Shown piece by piece: positions 10,616-21,471 of a stretch of DNA of 64,000 nt. Source of the DNA: Amborella trichopoda (lineage: Eukaryota > Streptophyta > Magnoliopsida > Amborellales > Amborellaceae); the NCBI RefSeq assembly GCF_000471905.2, contig NW_006495778.1, positions 790,563 through 854,562 of the forward strand. The letters are read 5' to 3'. Position numbers and translations under genes: made by a program. The number at the start of each line of letters is the position of its first letter. Positions within the stretch are counted from its first letter, which is position 1. The notes below the pieces were generated by a model that was not told where the DNA came from, ran no database searches, and saw nothing but the letters and a program-made list of their open reading frames with translations.

Positions 10616-12482
10616 ATAGTATAAAATATATAGAAAAAAAGCCAAAGTGGGTTCAAAACCCAAACTCAACATTAGCGGCAACAACCCTTAGCTGACTTGA
10701 CTACTTCAAGTATGGACACAACATCGATTCATTGAATAATATAAAATTTGCTTTTATTTTGCTGGATCGCCAAAGTTGATGATCCAGATCTCCAATCAAT
10801 GGGTGGGTGACCTGTCCTACCAATCCGTTATTTAAAACACTGCTATAGTCTTCTGAGACACACAGTCTATAGGTTCTCTTTTTCTTCTAATGTGGATTGC
10901 AAAGACAGATAGTAGGCGGCAAATCTTGCCACTCTGGGCCTCACCGACTCTCTATTGTTTGTATACTTCCTCATCATGGTCGTCACCTAGCCAATTGAGA
11001 ACATGTGTCATATTAACACAAGTATCTTTAAAAGTCAAGAGCTTGAGACTTAACATAGATCCTTATGACCTAAGTATTTAACATATGTGACATTACTTCT
11101 ATGCATACAAACCAACAATTCTAATGGAAGAGTTTTAAACTTACCTGCGTGTGGCTATATATATGACATTAGAACAATTGTTTCATGTGGACTGGACCGC
11201 ATTTGTACAATATGCGGTCCAGAGGTATAAAGCATCCAACTTAAAGATGGATGCAAATAGGTGGTCCATCTAAAAACAATTGAAACGAAGGGTTCGAATG
11301 TGTTTTTAATAGAATTATTATTTCTAGTTTTCAAAATTTATTTATTTCTTCATATTCATGATCTCTATGTTAAAGATTATATTCCCTAAAAATTAAGATC
11401 GAATTCTATTTCAAAAATAAATTTATTAAGGGGCCCGTATTTCTACATGTGCGGGCTTGGCGGCATGCTAACCGCATCCATAGCATTATTATGACTTCGC
11501 TTTCTTCAGTGTTATCACCACCACCTTCATCATGGCAGTAGCCTTAAGCATGAGGTCTAGCAGCACAAGGCGACCAAAAAACATGTGGCCTCTTTGCACC
11601 AATAAGCTAGAAGCCGCCATTATTGGCTGCAGCCCTATGAGTCACTACTTTGACCATGTGATCCTTCCCCACCTCCTCTGTACATTGGTCCACTGACTCA
11701 AAAGTGAATCTTGCTGCTTGGATCTTGTCAGATGCGTTAATGGACCTAAAAACATTAATGCATTAATGAATCTCGCGGCTTGGATCTCTAATGGTGACTT
11801 CGCTATCAAGTTTGTAATACTTCTGTTTCTCTAATCAGTCTATCGATCATTCATAATAGGGACCCTAGATACATCTCCCATGTGTCTCTGTGGGTCCTCA
11901 AAAAATTATTTGTGAGCTCCACTTCCTTTTTAAGTATTGGTTCCATGAGCTCATGTTGGGGCTTGGCCCAAATTAATCCACTCCTTCCAACATAGTTTGG
12001 AAGTTCTTTAAGTTAGCGGCATTGAATGGAATGCTTGCTTGATAGAGCCATCTAGCTACATATTGAGACACCTTATCCTACCTTCTTTCTTAGATTGTCC
12101 CTCTAAAGTTGTTTGCTCCGTTTCTCGCAACTGTAATCTCAAGATTTGGGGGTTGGAGGGGGAGTAAGAATTTATATGCCCCCCTTGCTTGAGGTTTCTT
12201 TTGTTCAAGCCTTGTGGCCTACCGTGAACACTCGTCGTTGGCATATACATCTTCCTGTAGTCCGTATAAATCTACACTCCTCAAAAGGTTATCATGGTTT
12301 TTCTTTTTCTCTTTCTTCTTTTTGACCTCCTGCGAGTGTTGTAAGTGCTCTAACATCTCTCTCCTAACCCCATGTGACACAAGTACTGTCTACCCTAACT
12401 TTGTCAATTGGATTTGTTAAAGAACTGTATTTCCAAGCTCTATGAGCTTGCTTACTTGAACTGGTTGAAGACAATGCCAATT
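10616..12482. other. Intron, unassigned repeats
   Basis: No gene was recognised. A possible hAT-like terminus (minus strand from 10842, starting CAGTGTTTTAAATAACGG) lies near 10810-10842, but no partner end was found. The open frame at 12056-12250 (minus strand) and its surroundings look like old transposon sequence that I cannot classify. Confidence 0.4.
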
Positions 12483-13240
12483 TGTCACGACTCATGACCC
12501 ACAGAACTCACGACATCATCTAATTAATTAACCTCAAAATTCACAAAATCAAAGTATTCAATGAAGTAAACCCCATTTAACTCTTTGTCTAGACAATACA
12601 AGAAAACCATATAGAGTATTAAATAAAAAAACTAGATATGTTCACTGAGCAAGTCTGGAAATACGCAGTTACCCAAATTTTGATGTGTGGCACTAAATGT
12701 AAACCAATCCAACTGAATAAAAGGAGGAAATATTTATTAATTTACAAAACAATATTCTAAAGCATTCATGCAAGCAAAATAACTCAAGCACAATCTATTT
12801 AGTAATTTTCATAAAACAAGTTTTTCCTAGGAAGAAACAATTCGAACTTTAGTTAGGAATCAATAGGGTAACCCAACTATGCAATGAAAGTCACAATTAT
12901 AAAAAATTAAGGAGAAATCACCAAATAATATTCATTTGGTTTGAGATTAATGATTCTCCTAAGATTAGGTTTCCCAGCCTTAAGAAAATTTCAAAAAAAA
13001 GTCAACCTAAAACTTGCTGATAATTCAAAGCCAAACTTGTAAAAGTTCACAAAAGCAAACACCAGAAGGGAACTAAAAACAAATCATAAACCGTTTTACG
13101 GGAAATAGCAACAAATCCCAAGTCAAATATTCTGATATACTAACCTTTGCAAAATGAACTTGATATAGGCTCTAATTCGTGACCTTTGGCAGCCGAAAGT
13201 CCTCTTTTGTAGCCACTCCAAGCCCAAAAAGTATCCTATA
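12483..13240 (-). mobile_element. LTR-like fragment (possible old solo LTR)
   Basis: The left edge reads tgtcacgactc, which resembles the LTR edge of the Tekay element further on (tgtcacaaccc at 38634), and the body has similar AT-rich composition. No PBS, coding region or target duplication was found. It may be a decayed solo LTR of a chromovirus lying in the intron. The call is weak. Confidence 0.3.
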
Positions 13241-13439
13241 CGTTAACCTTCAATTTTGCAAGAAGTCAAGCACTTTGAAATGTTTTTGGATCTTGAGAAA
13301 AATCTGACAAAAAAAATAAATATGTCTCTCAAGAAGGCACAAATAGGGTTTTGGGGGTAGAATGCCCACCAAAACCATTTTCTGCCCTTTTCAAGGGGAA
13401 AATGACATTTTGCTTTTGGCTGAGGGCCTTTTTCTGCCC

Positions 13440-13571
13440 TCGGCCTTAGGGGCATTGAGGTACCGCTTAGGCAACTAGTCTAATGTGTGCACCTAGGAAC
13501 ATGGCCTCCTAGGGCACCCTCCTAGGCCTCTATTATTCGTTTTAGGCTGAAGACTTTTTGAACACTGATGC
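13440..13571. mobile_element. GCCTAGG-rich hAT-like element end
   Basis: Contains CCTAGG/CCTAGGCC motifs and ends at gaacactg. On the minus strand it begins CAGTGTTCAAAAAGTC, resembling the other hAT ends in this gene. No opposite end or target duplication was found. Confidence 0.38.
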
Positions 13572-14207
13572 TAATAATAATATCTCCTTTCTTGAGAACT
13601 CATCTTAATGTCTAGGCCCCTGAGGGTTGTGATCCCAGTTATTGTACTTTGTAGTCTCATGTTTTATTTTCTGATACGCTTCATACACAGCTTTCAGAGC
13701 GGGTGATATAGAGAAAGTTCCTGTGGTCTGAAGACATATGTAAGCTCTTTCTTTGACATTATGGAGAAATACTTTAACACGTTTCAAGACCGCATGTTTT
13801 AAGATAAGTGTGCCCCCAGGTTGCAGGTTAATCTTTGTAAGGGACAAAAGTGGCACCGAAGTTCTGTTCAAGATGGTTAAAATTGTAAGGAAACAAAAAG
13901 GAATCATACCAGCCAGCAGTACTGGTTTAAAAAAAGTGCTAATTTATGTTTGTTTGAATGCATTCTCGCAGAGCTTTTGTTATGAAGTTATTCTTTAAAA
14001 AACAAAAGCCCATTTAATTTCCTTTTTATTGCCATATATGTAGTGAGTTAAATTTGGTGATTTCTTTAAAAACTTTTAGTAATTATGCTACATCACTGGG
14101 CTTCCACTACTCTTGTTTCACAAAGGATGCATTATTGAACTCTGTTCAAGGATTAAACTTTCAATTGAACCTAGTCATTCTCTAAATGCCTTGCTATGAT
14201 TTTGCAG
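13572..14207. other. Intron, 3' end
   Basis: No gene seen. Open frames on both strands around 13605-13998 have no recognisable domain. A TTTTGCAG acceptor ends at 14207. Confidence 0.55.
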
Positions 14208-14594
14208 ACTCGTCCAAAGCTGAGCCTTCTTCCAGAGAGTGCAAGAATCAGCAGCAAGGAGTACAACGAGTGTGTGGAAAGGGGGGAGCCACACGTGTTG
14301 GTGGATGTGAGACCAGAGCACCACTTTATGATCGCTTCTTTGCCAAAATCCTTAAATCTTCCTCTCTCTACCTTGCAGTCAAGGTTGGGGGAGATTGAGG
14401 AAGCCTTGAAGAGAGAGGAGTCCGATCTTTCTCCAGGTTCACATGCTTCATTGTATGTGGTTTGTAGGAGAGGCAATGATTCCCAAAGGGCTGTTGATTA
14501 CCTACATGGTGTTGGCTTCCCTTTGGCTCAGGATATAATTGGAGGATTGGAATCTTGGGCCCGAGATGTCTATCCCAATTTCCCAATGTATTAG
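14208..14594 (+). CDS. CNX5: CNX5/MOCS3/UBA4 sulfurtransferase, last exon (rhodanese domain)
   Basis: Encodes 128 residues and a TAG stop, beginning TRPKLSLLPESARISSKEY and ending PNFPMY. This is the C-terminal rhodanese-like domain. VLVDVRPEHH is the first conserved rhodanese block, SLNLPLSTL the second, VVCRRGNDSQRA the active-site loop whose Cys carries the persulfide, and DIIGGLESWA the C-terminal block. The domain passes sulfur to the thiocarboxylates of molybdopterin synthase and URM1. The acceptor TTTTGCAG ends at 14207 and phase 0 agrees with the previous exon. Length and ending match the known plant protein. The catalytic Cys and surrounding RRGND are intact, so the gene is probably functional. 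Antisense and other-frame ORFs over this exon are shadows. Confidence 0.95.
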   Translation, partial: TRPKLSLLPESARISSKEYNECVERGEPHVLVDVRPEHHFMIASLPKSLNLPLSTLQSRLGEIEEALKREESDLSPGSHASLYVVCRRGNDSQRAVDYLHGVGFPLAQDIIGGLESWARDVYPNFPMY

Positions 14595-15255
14595 TTAGCT
14601 TCTTCCATCTTAAGCATCAACTGTTGTGATATTGGGTGTCATTGTTAAGTGCCTTAAATGTTAATTTATTTATAGGAAGAATAAGGATAGAACTATTAGC
14701 ATTTGATGTCCTGACATTTTCACTAGAGCGGCCGAAATCCATTTCTTTTTTGGGTCACACCAGCGAGGTGTCTACCCAAGAGTTCATTTTTGTTCTAAAC
14801 TGTTTGCATGGAATTATTAAACAATGATAAGGGTGAGGTCCGTGTAAGGTGTCAACTTTTTACTATTGAAGTAACGTGCACCGTCAAAACTATGTCGAAA
14901 GATGCATTTTAACTTTGTAACTGCATGAAAATCTATTGTCATCCCTAATTATGAAACTTAAAAACTTAAAAAGTGATGCAAATTGAACAAATCTACAAAC
15001 AATTAAAATTTTTAAAAAATGGTTGGTTCAAATAATGTGGTAGACGCACTATTTTTTACTTCATTTTTTTTTTTTTCATTTCCATAAAACTCAGGTTTGA
15101 GATGATCAATTTGGGGTTTTAAGCATCGGAGCAACCTTCGTCAATAAGATATGTTAATTAGTAATGTCTACTGAATTGGTAGACACGAGTATTGTGCCTT
15201 GAATGTGCCGACAGGTGCCAAGAACCACAAACATGCGCTAAGAGCCACAGACATC
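14595..15255 (+). other. 3' UTR and downstream flank of CNX5
   Basis: Follows the stop codon. A near-consensus poly(A) signal, aataag, lies at 14680-14685 with T-rich sequence around it. No other feature seen. Confidence 0.45.
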
Positions 15256-15335
15256 ATTGTCCATGTTATAAAGGCTCATCAAGTGTCCTACTGTGTCTAT
15301 TGTCCATGTTATAAAGGCTCATCAAGTGTTCTACA
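15256..15335. repeat. 43-bp tandem duplication
   Basis: The unit attgtccatgttataaaggc and the following bases, up to tctac, occur at 15256 and again at 15299, a 43-bp period with only small differences. It is non-coding. Confidence 0.85.
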
Positions 15336-16439
15336 GTGGCTTGTCATAAATGTGGGTGTCCAATTACAAGGCTCATAGTTTACACATTTCTACTTCCATT
15401 TGAAGGTATTAAATTCCTTTATTTGAGCGTTCCAAATATGTACAAGTTGCATGAGCATTAAAGCAACTTTTATTTTGAAACTTTTTTTCTATTAAGGTGA
15501 CTTTATTTACTGGTGAAAGTTTGAACTTCCCAAAATTTCAATTCACGTAACCTCGTATTTAATGCCCCTAAAGCCATGACCCCTTGACTCCTATTTTTCT
15601 TGTAGAGATGAAGAAGGATTTTTTTTTCTTTACTGCAATTTTTAAACCAATAATTTTCCCCGTTGGGTGTTTTTAGACCAAAAAAAAAAAAAGCAAAAAT
15701 CAACTGCAACAATTTTTATTTTTTTTGTTGGTAGTAACACATAATTTAAGGTTCCTAAGCCTTGTATTTAATGCCCCGAAATCTATTTATTAAAAGAGAG
15801 AAAATGCTATTTAGTGAACATATGCGATTCTGAGTTGGTTATCTTGTTTCTTGTTGATAGGGAATAGTACTTATAGAAATCTTTTATAGGGAGGAACATT
15901 ATGCTCCACGCAAACAAATTAAAATAAGCTTCCTCTCACGAGAATTTAATAGTATTTCGAAATCTTCATGTCGTACATTATGGATGAGCTACGACAATAA
16001 TTCTGTGATAAATGTTATAACCAATCAAACTTTTGGTATAGCATAGTGCTTATGTGATAAGTGAGAAGATATAGAGGTGACAAATTATAACGAGATGTAG
16101 AGATAGAAAGAGAACAGAAAAACAGCAGTAATCCCAGCCAGACGAGCAACAACTTGGAGAAACCTAGGGTTTCTGGCTCACCATGAGCTGGAGTTCAAAA
16201 GTAATGAAGGAATTTTTTTTTTTTCTTTTTTTTAAGTCTAAAATCATGTGGAATGATCCCTTCAAGGCTTGACCGCACCTCTTCCACATCTTACATATTA
16301 TAATTTAAAGCTGACAAAAACATGAAGTCTCCATACGTAAATAGGATCCCTAAAAAATCCTAACTTACCAACAAATTTGTAATGATAATTTTATTTATCT
16401 TAGGATTCAAACTAGCCCTTAATAATTGTATGATTTTTC
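15336..16439. other. AT-rich intergenic sequence, nothing seen
   Basis: No gene or element recognised. The frame at 15503-15712 (minus strand) has no domain. Confidence 0.5.
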
Positions 16440-17500
16440 CTTTCATATATCTGGTAAACAATAGCACCATCTAAAGTAACAAATGATCCTGTTGAGGGAG
16501 TGTATAGCAAACAACACCTCGATTAGGATGAAAATTAGTTCTTCCACTTGAGTTCCACGTCCTCTACCTCTATATCCTGTACCTCTTCCACCACTAATTG
16601 AATTCTAGCTTATTTTGAGTTACTGCGTCACAATAAAACATGATGAGAATCTGCAGTAGAATTACTCTTCTAACAACGGTTTAAGGTTGAATAATGCTTG
16701 CAATAGGAACGGCCACAATTCATTAAATGAGGGAAATGAACTCTTCATCATCACAAAGTAAACAAAGACTCTATAATCATCCCTAAAGCTTCTCAGAGTA
16801 TAATGAACCTTGTCTGTTGCACTCAGAGGATCTTACACCGTAACAAGCTGATCACATAGGGATTTTATCTTACTATAGAATTCTGAGGCTGGCATGTTAT
16901 TTCTTTTACATGCATGAAGCTCACTTTGAAGATGCAGTTAGGGCTTTTGTTTCCTGAGAAAATAAGTCATGAAGGGCCTCCCATAATGCTACAACAGTCA
17001 ATAAATTGTTTACTTGATGAATAAGTTTCTCTAAAAGAGCGGAAGAAATCCAATTGATAAAGTTCTAGCCCTTAGATGCACAATCATCATAAACCATGTT
17101 GGATTGAACAATTTTCTTAGTTGTTTCATCTCCGCTAAACTCTTTTTTGTAAAAAATTCAACTAGAGGCTTTGACGATCCATTAATGGGCTCTAACAATA
17201 GTTGGTATCTTATGAAAGTTAGATCTAAACCTTTTAATAGTTTGACGTGTTGTGTTTAACAAGTATGTATTGAGGATTAGGGAGACCAATAGAAGTAGAG
17301 GAGCCATCGTTAACATAAAAGAAAGACCAACAAAGAAAGAGAGATAAAATAAGAAGAAGGAAGGGAAATAAAAACAAAAATTTAGTTTTGATGAGCAAAA
17401 GATAGAAGAGAAGTTAGGGTTTTGGAATAGATTTTGAGAATCGAGAAAGAGAAGAATAGTTAAGATTTTTTTTTTGTTTTGCTTTTGTTTGAGATATAAA
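16440..17500 (-). mobile_element. Ty1/copia retrotransposon fossil, gag region and leader
   Basis: On the minus strand, fragments around 17160-16640 resemble the copia gag (UBN2) domain. They are followed near 16600-16540 by an RGRGRG-type basic stretch of the kind found beside the gag zinc knuckle. A pyrimidine-rich leader precedes it on the minus strand (17200-17700). It is heavily decayed, with many breaks. It lies downstream, in the copia reading direction, of the RNase H fragment at 20960-21466, so it probably belongs to a different copy. Confidence 0.5.
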
Positions 17501-17861
17501 ATAGGTTGCAAAGAGGAGTATCGTAAATTTCAGATGGTAGCATAAACAATAAAATGAACAGTAGTTACCTCAATATAGAGGAAATCTGAGAAAGAAAGAT
17601 TAGGATTTTAGGAGTGGAGGATGAGGATGATAAACGAGAAGGTAAAGACGAAAAAAAAAAGTAGGGTTTTCAAGAGAGAGATAATGAATCTTCAAGAAGA
17701 AGGAAATATGAATTACCTTGATAGAAGTTGATCACGTTGAGAGCATATTCAAAATATCATGAAAAATATATAGAAGAAGAGAGAAGACATGCACAATCTT
17801 CTACCATGAAATACACATTAAGAAATGACCCAAGTCCTGCAATATAATATAGAGAAAATTA
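17501..17861. other. Leader-like sequence, unassigned
   Basis: Purine-rich on the + strand. It may be the leader or LTR of the neighbouring copia fragment, but no boundary was seen. Confidence 0.35.
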
Positions 17862-18077
17862 AGTGCATACCATATTAGGAGGGGTCTATAATCATTTCTT
17901 GGCGTGGTATTTTATTTTATTTTATTTTATTTTTTTCTAAATTGTCCCCTACCCGACAATGAAAATATCAGATATAGGGGGTATTCTTTCCTTCTTCTTT
18001 GTTGTCTGGTGTTCGAAATACCAGACAACTATCTAATATCCCCAATACCCAGCGAGCCTTCTCTTCCCCTATATATT

Positions 18078-18345
18078 TCTACTCTTCCAAATATTTGAAT
18101 TTGAGGCTCACGAAATCACAGTAGTTATCATTGAAGAAACTTTGCTATCTTGGTTTCACAATTGAAATTATTGGGCACCGTTCAAAATATTTCGGGCATT
18201 TTCGAACATTTTTCGATTTCTACTCTCTCAAATATTTGAATTTGAGGTTCATAGAGTATGAAATCACAGTAGTCGTCATTGAAAATTACCACTATCTCAG
18301 TTTCACAACTGAAATTATTGGGCGCCAATAAAAAAATATTCTGGG
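18078..18345. repeat. Tandem duplication of about 133 bp inside the foldback element
   Basis: The segment starting ttctactcttccaaatattt recurs as ttctactctctcaaatattt about 133 bp later. Both continue through gaaatcacagtag, tttcacaa and gaaattattgggc. The second copy has small insertions. Confidence 0.8.
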
Positions 18346-18790
18346 CATTCTGTGACCTTTTTCCCATCTGTGGGGGCTTTTATCGTTTTCTGGCCCAAGA
18401 AAGGCCAACAAAAATCTCTCTCTCATTTAAACTCCTTGTTCCATACTTGACTCACAATACTTCCCTGTCTTTGTCTCTCTCTTAAAAGGCAGAGACCCAG
18501 CAGCTACTAATTGAATCAAGAAACAGGAAGAACAGAACAACCATCATGGTGGTCTCAACGAAACTGAATGCAAGGTGAAGGTCTTCATGGCGAAGTTCGC
18601 CAAGGAGGCGAAGTGCTATGACGTTACATGACTGATATGGCGCACACCGCTTGTCAGCATCCACTGAATGCAAAGGATCACAACATGCTATATTTGGTCT
18701 TCAAGTACGTAGTCCAACCTCGCATGACCTCATGGTGCACTATCTCAGACAAAGAATAGCTTGAGGACCAACCCCACTGCCAAGCCAACT
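18345..18790 (+). other. Unique interior of the foldback element (possible captured gene 5' region)
   Basis: This stretch differs in style from its AT-rich surroundings. A CT-rich leader-like part (tctctctcttaaaaggcag, near 18475) is followed by an ATG in good context (accatcatggtgg, near 18538-18550) and GC-richer sequence such as aaggtcttcatggcgaag. The frame after the ATG closes quickly and I recognise no protein. The layout is what a Pack-MULE that has captured a host 5' UTR and first exon would look like. This is inference. Confidence 0.35.
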
Positions 18791-19004
18791 TTGCCAGCGA
18801 AAGAAGAGAAATGATGGGAAGAGAGATCTCATTAGGTATTGGGGATATCAGACAGTTGTACAGTATTTCAAACATCGGACAACAAAGAACTAAAAAAGAA
18901 TAGCTTATGTCCGATGTTTTCATTACCGAACAGGAGGTGGTACTCGTAATATCGAGCATATTCGACATCAAATGGTAATAGACCCCTTCCAATATAGTTC
19001 ATAC

Positions 19005-20900
19005 ATAATTTGCTTTATAACATAGATATATAATGTTACATCTCGAGCATTGACAGAAATAGCCATATACATTATAGTAAATGACGTAACTGTAACAATA
19101 CAATTATGTTATATCCGGCAACCACCTTTGTTCGGCCTTTTATAGCACAAATCTGGCTTGTACATGCTAGTTCATATGTGGGGCTGGCACACATGTTACA
19201 ACATTCACAAGTCCCTTTCCTAGAGAACTCATAAGGTAGAGAAAAGGAAACCACCAAAAGTATATTTGTGCATTAGTACCCATAACACATCATATATGTC
19301 GTACTATCAAGTTTTTTAAAACATTTAACCAAAAGGTGACTCAATAAGTAATCATAGGAAGAAAATATACGAGTTAAATGAAAGAAAAGGAGTAAAATAA
19401 TTAGAAACCAAAGTAAAGATAAGACAATATCCAAGGAGAAATTGATGAACCAAATATGAATGAATGACAATTTTAGGCATTGTGGTGGGAACATCCCTGA
19501 AGTTGATGGTGCTAGTGCGAATACCAACCAAAATCTAATTGAGAATAGAGTAATATTAAGGTTCTTGAGGGTTAGACTTAGGGTTAGATATAGAGTTCCT
19601 TGGCTTAAATCTGGATCCAGATCTTGATATAGGGCTTAGGGATGAACTAGAGTTGACCTAGGGCTTACACTAACCTAGGTCCGATCAAAGGCTTAGGAAT
19701 AACCTAGGGCTGATCTGAAGATGAATTTGGACTCTCTAAACATGGTGTAGGTCAAGGGATGTTGAAATTAGGGTTTTTGTCTCCATCTTATAGAGTTTGG
19801 AGAGCTCTCAAAGTTATGCGAGCTCTCTTTATACAACCTCCTGAAGCTTTCTTGGAGATCCCTTAGAGTAACTAAGAGTTTATGAGTTTTTTTTAGTGTT
19901 CTAATGAATATGATAAAGTTTAGAAGCTAGGCGTCTTAGGAATAAAAAAAATATGGGATTAGGATTCCAAATGCCTGTTGAGTTATAGTAGAAAACATGT
20001 AAGGGGCTGATGTGGAAATATGTAACTTGTGACTAGATGGTAATTTCACATATTGTATAGTATTTCGCCCATAATGATCAAACTGTATATTGGAAGAGTG
20101 ATTATTGGACCTTTGGAAGGTTCTTTTTATTCCCTACAAATGGAATAGGTATGATACACAAATGAGTAAGTTTTCCTAGGGTGAATCCTACAGGAAGTAT
20201 AGGTTGTTGGTATGGTCTCTTTTGGCATCTAGGAACTATTGCAGTGTACTAGAGGGTTCCCATGGGTGATTGGGAGTTTTGCCTATGGTTTGCAATAGAG
20301 GAACTGCTTAAATCATGTATAAAACTTGAGCCAAATCTTAGGTGTTTATAGCTAAGTTACTCGTTACCACATATTGGCCAAATTCTATAGTAGAATAATC
20401 ATGCCTGGAGATCGAGACAAATCAACCTGGAATATAGAGAGTTGGCATTGTCAATTGAGAAAATTTGAAATAACTATGTTTTCTTGGATTTGACACAATT
20501 TTCTTAAGTTCTAGCACCTATTCATCAGCAATGAGTGCTCATCCAAGCACTAGATCCCAAATGTAGGTTCTTGGGAACTTCGTGTTATTCTTTCGTTACA
20601 TATAAAGAAGCCATAACCCAATGGCTAAGCGTATAGAACTTTCTGGGTCATAGAAACTCTAGGCCTTCTCCTAGCCAATAATCCCCTCGTTATTGACGAA
20701 CTCAATCTGAGAGTTGCCTAATGGATATTTGCATTCTTTGTAAGCACCACAAAGCAACAGTGAGTAACCTCCTTTTGGCGTTACATATTTGCTTCTAGTG
20801 CTTAATCTATTCTCCTGGGTCTATTTGACCTATGTGAAGGAATTGTACTCTATTCCATGATGAAAATTGTATTAGACTACATGATATAAACAATTGAAGA
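19005..20900. other. Intergenic sequence, unassigned
   Basis: No gene recognised. The interval 19555-19740 is rich in scattered agggttag/cctagggct words. The stretch could hold the 3' end of the split copia element, but no LTR boundary was found. Confidence 0.4.
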
Positions 20901-21471
20901 GGCATGTGCAAAAAAGGTATACTTGGGTGTACGTGCAGTATATAATTACCTAGTTTCTATATGTGTTCTTATGCAATATACAATTTCTATATTTTCCCAC
21001 ACCAGGCTATCTACAATTTCTATTTGTTCACAATCCTCTTTAAACTTGAGATGTTTTGAAAGTAATCATGAAGAATTTAAAGACAAATTGCGAGAAATGA
21101 TGTGCAGAATTAGATTTGGTAAAAAAGTCGGCGAGTTACTCCAAAGAGGAGAGAGATAGTGTCAGTCAAATATTTTTATTAAACAAAGTGGTAGTCAACT
21201 TCAATATGTTTGATACATTCATAAAACTCCGGATTTTTAAAGTATAAATGATGCACTCATTATCACAATGTAATGGTATAGAAGTATTAAAATGACGACA
21301 AATAATCTTAGTTGTGATTTGTGCCATTGCCCTATATTCAGCTTCAGTTGTAGATTGGCCAATGCATTTTAGTTTTTCGCTGTTCCACGATTTAAGAAAA
21401 TCTCCTAGAAAAATGCAGAATCCAATAGTGGACTTTCAGTCAATCAAATTTCCTATAAAATCTGAGTTAAT
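20900..21471 (-). mobile_element. Ty1/copia fossil, RNase H part (split element, part 1)
   Basis: On the minus strand, a fragment near 21330-21466 contains STIGFCIFLGD and QSTTEAEYRAMA, which are signatures of the Ty1/copia RNase H domain. Further bases towards 21250 include a PLHCDN-like block. The element is interrupted exactly at the edge of the large Tat/Ogre element, whose target duplication ttaat occupies 21467-21471. The preceding RT part of the same copia element lies at 58691 onward. It is decayed, with several breaks, and its own LTRs were not found. Confidence 0.78.

Larger units (their letters stand above)
17871..18996. mobile_element. Long-TIR foldback DNA transposon carrying non-repeat sequence
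   Basis: Outer ends are CATATTAGGAGGGGTCTAT (left) and, read on the minus strand, TATATTGGAAGGGGTCTAT (right). A further inner block is also inverted: 17945-18066, including caatgaaaatatcagatata and atatccccaatacc, corresponds to 18795-18925. The flanks gtgcatac (17863-17870) and gttcatac (18997-19004) match at 7 of 8 bases, or 8 of 9 with the adjoining a. The size of the duplication (8 or 9) leaves hAT or Mutator-like open, with the long arms favouring a MULE. The interior holds a 133-bp tandem duplication and a 400-bp unique stretch. There is no transposase. Confidence 0.7.

Noticed and set aside
14171-14586. Antisense and other-frame ORFs over the last CNX5 exon
   Set aside because: Shadows of the rhodanese-coding frame, with no domain of their own.
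19555-19740. Telomere-like agggttag words
   Set aside because: Only scattered, irregular copies mixed with cctagggct words; no tandem TTTAGGG array.
16440-21471. Treating the copia gag fragment (16440-17500) and the split RT/RNase H fragment as one element
   Set aside because: On the minus strand the gag would lie after RNase H, which is the wrong order for one copia element. They are more likely two copies.
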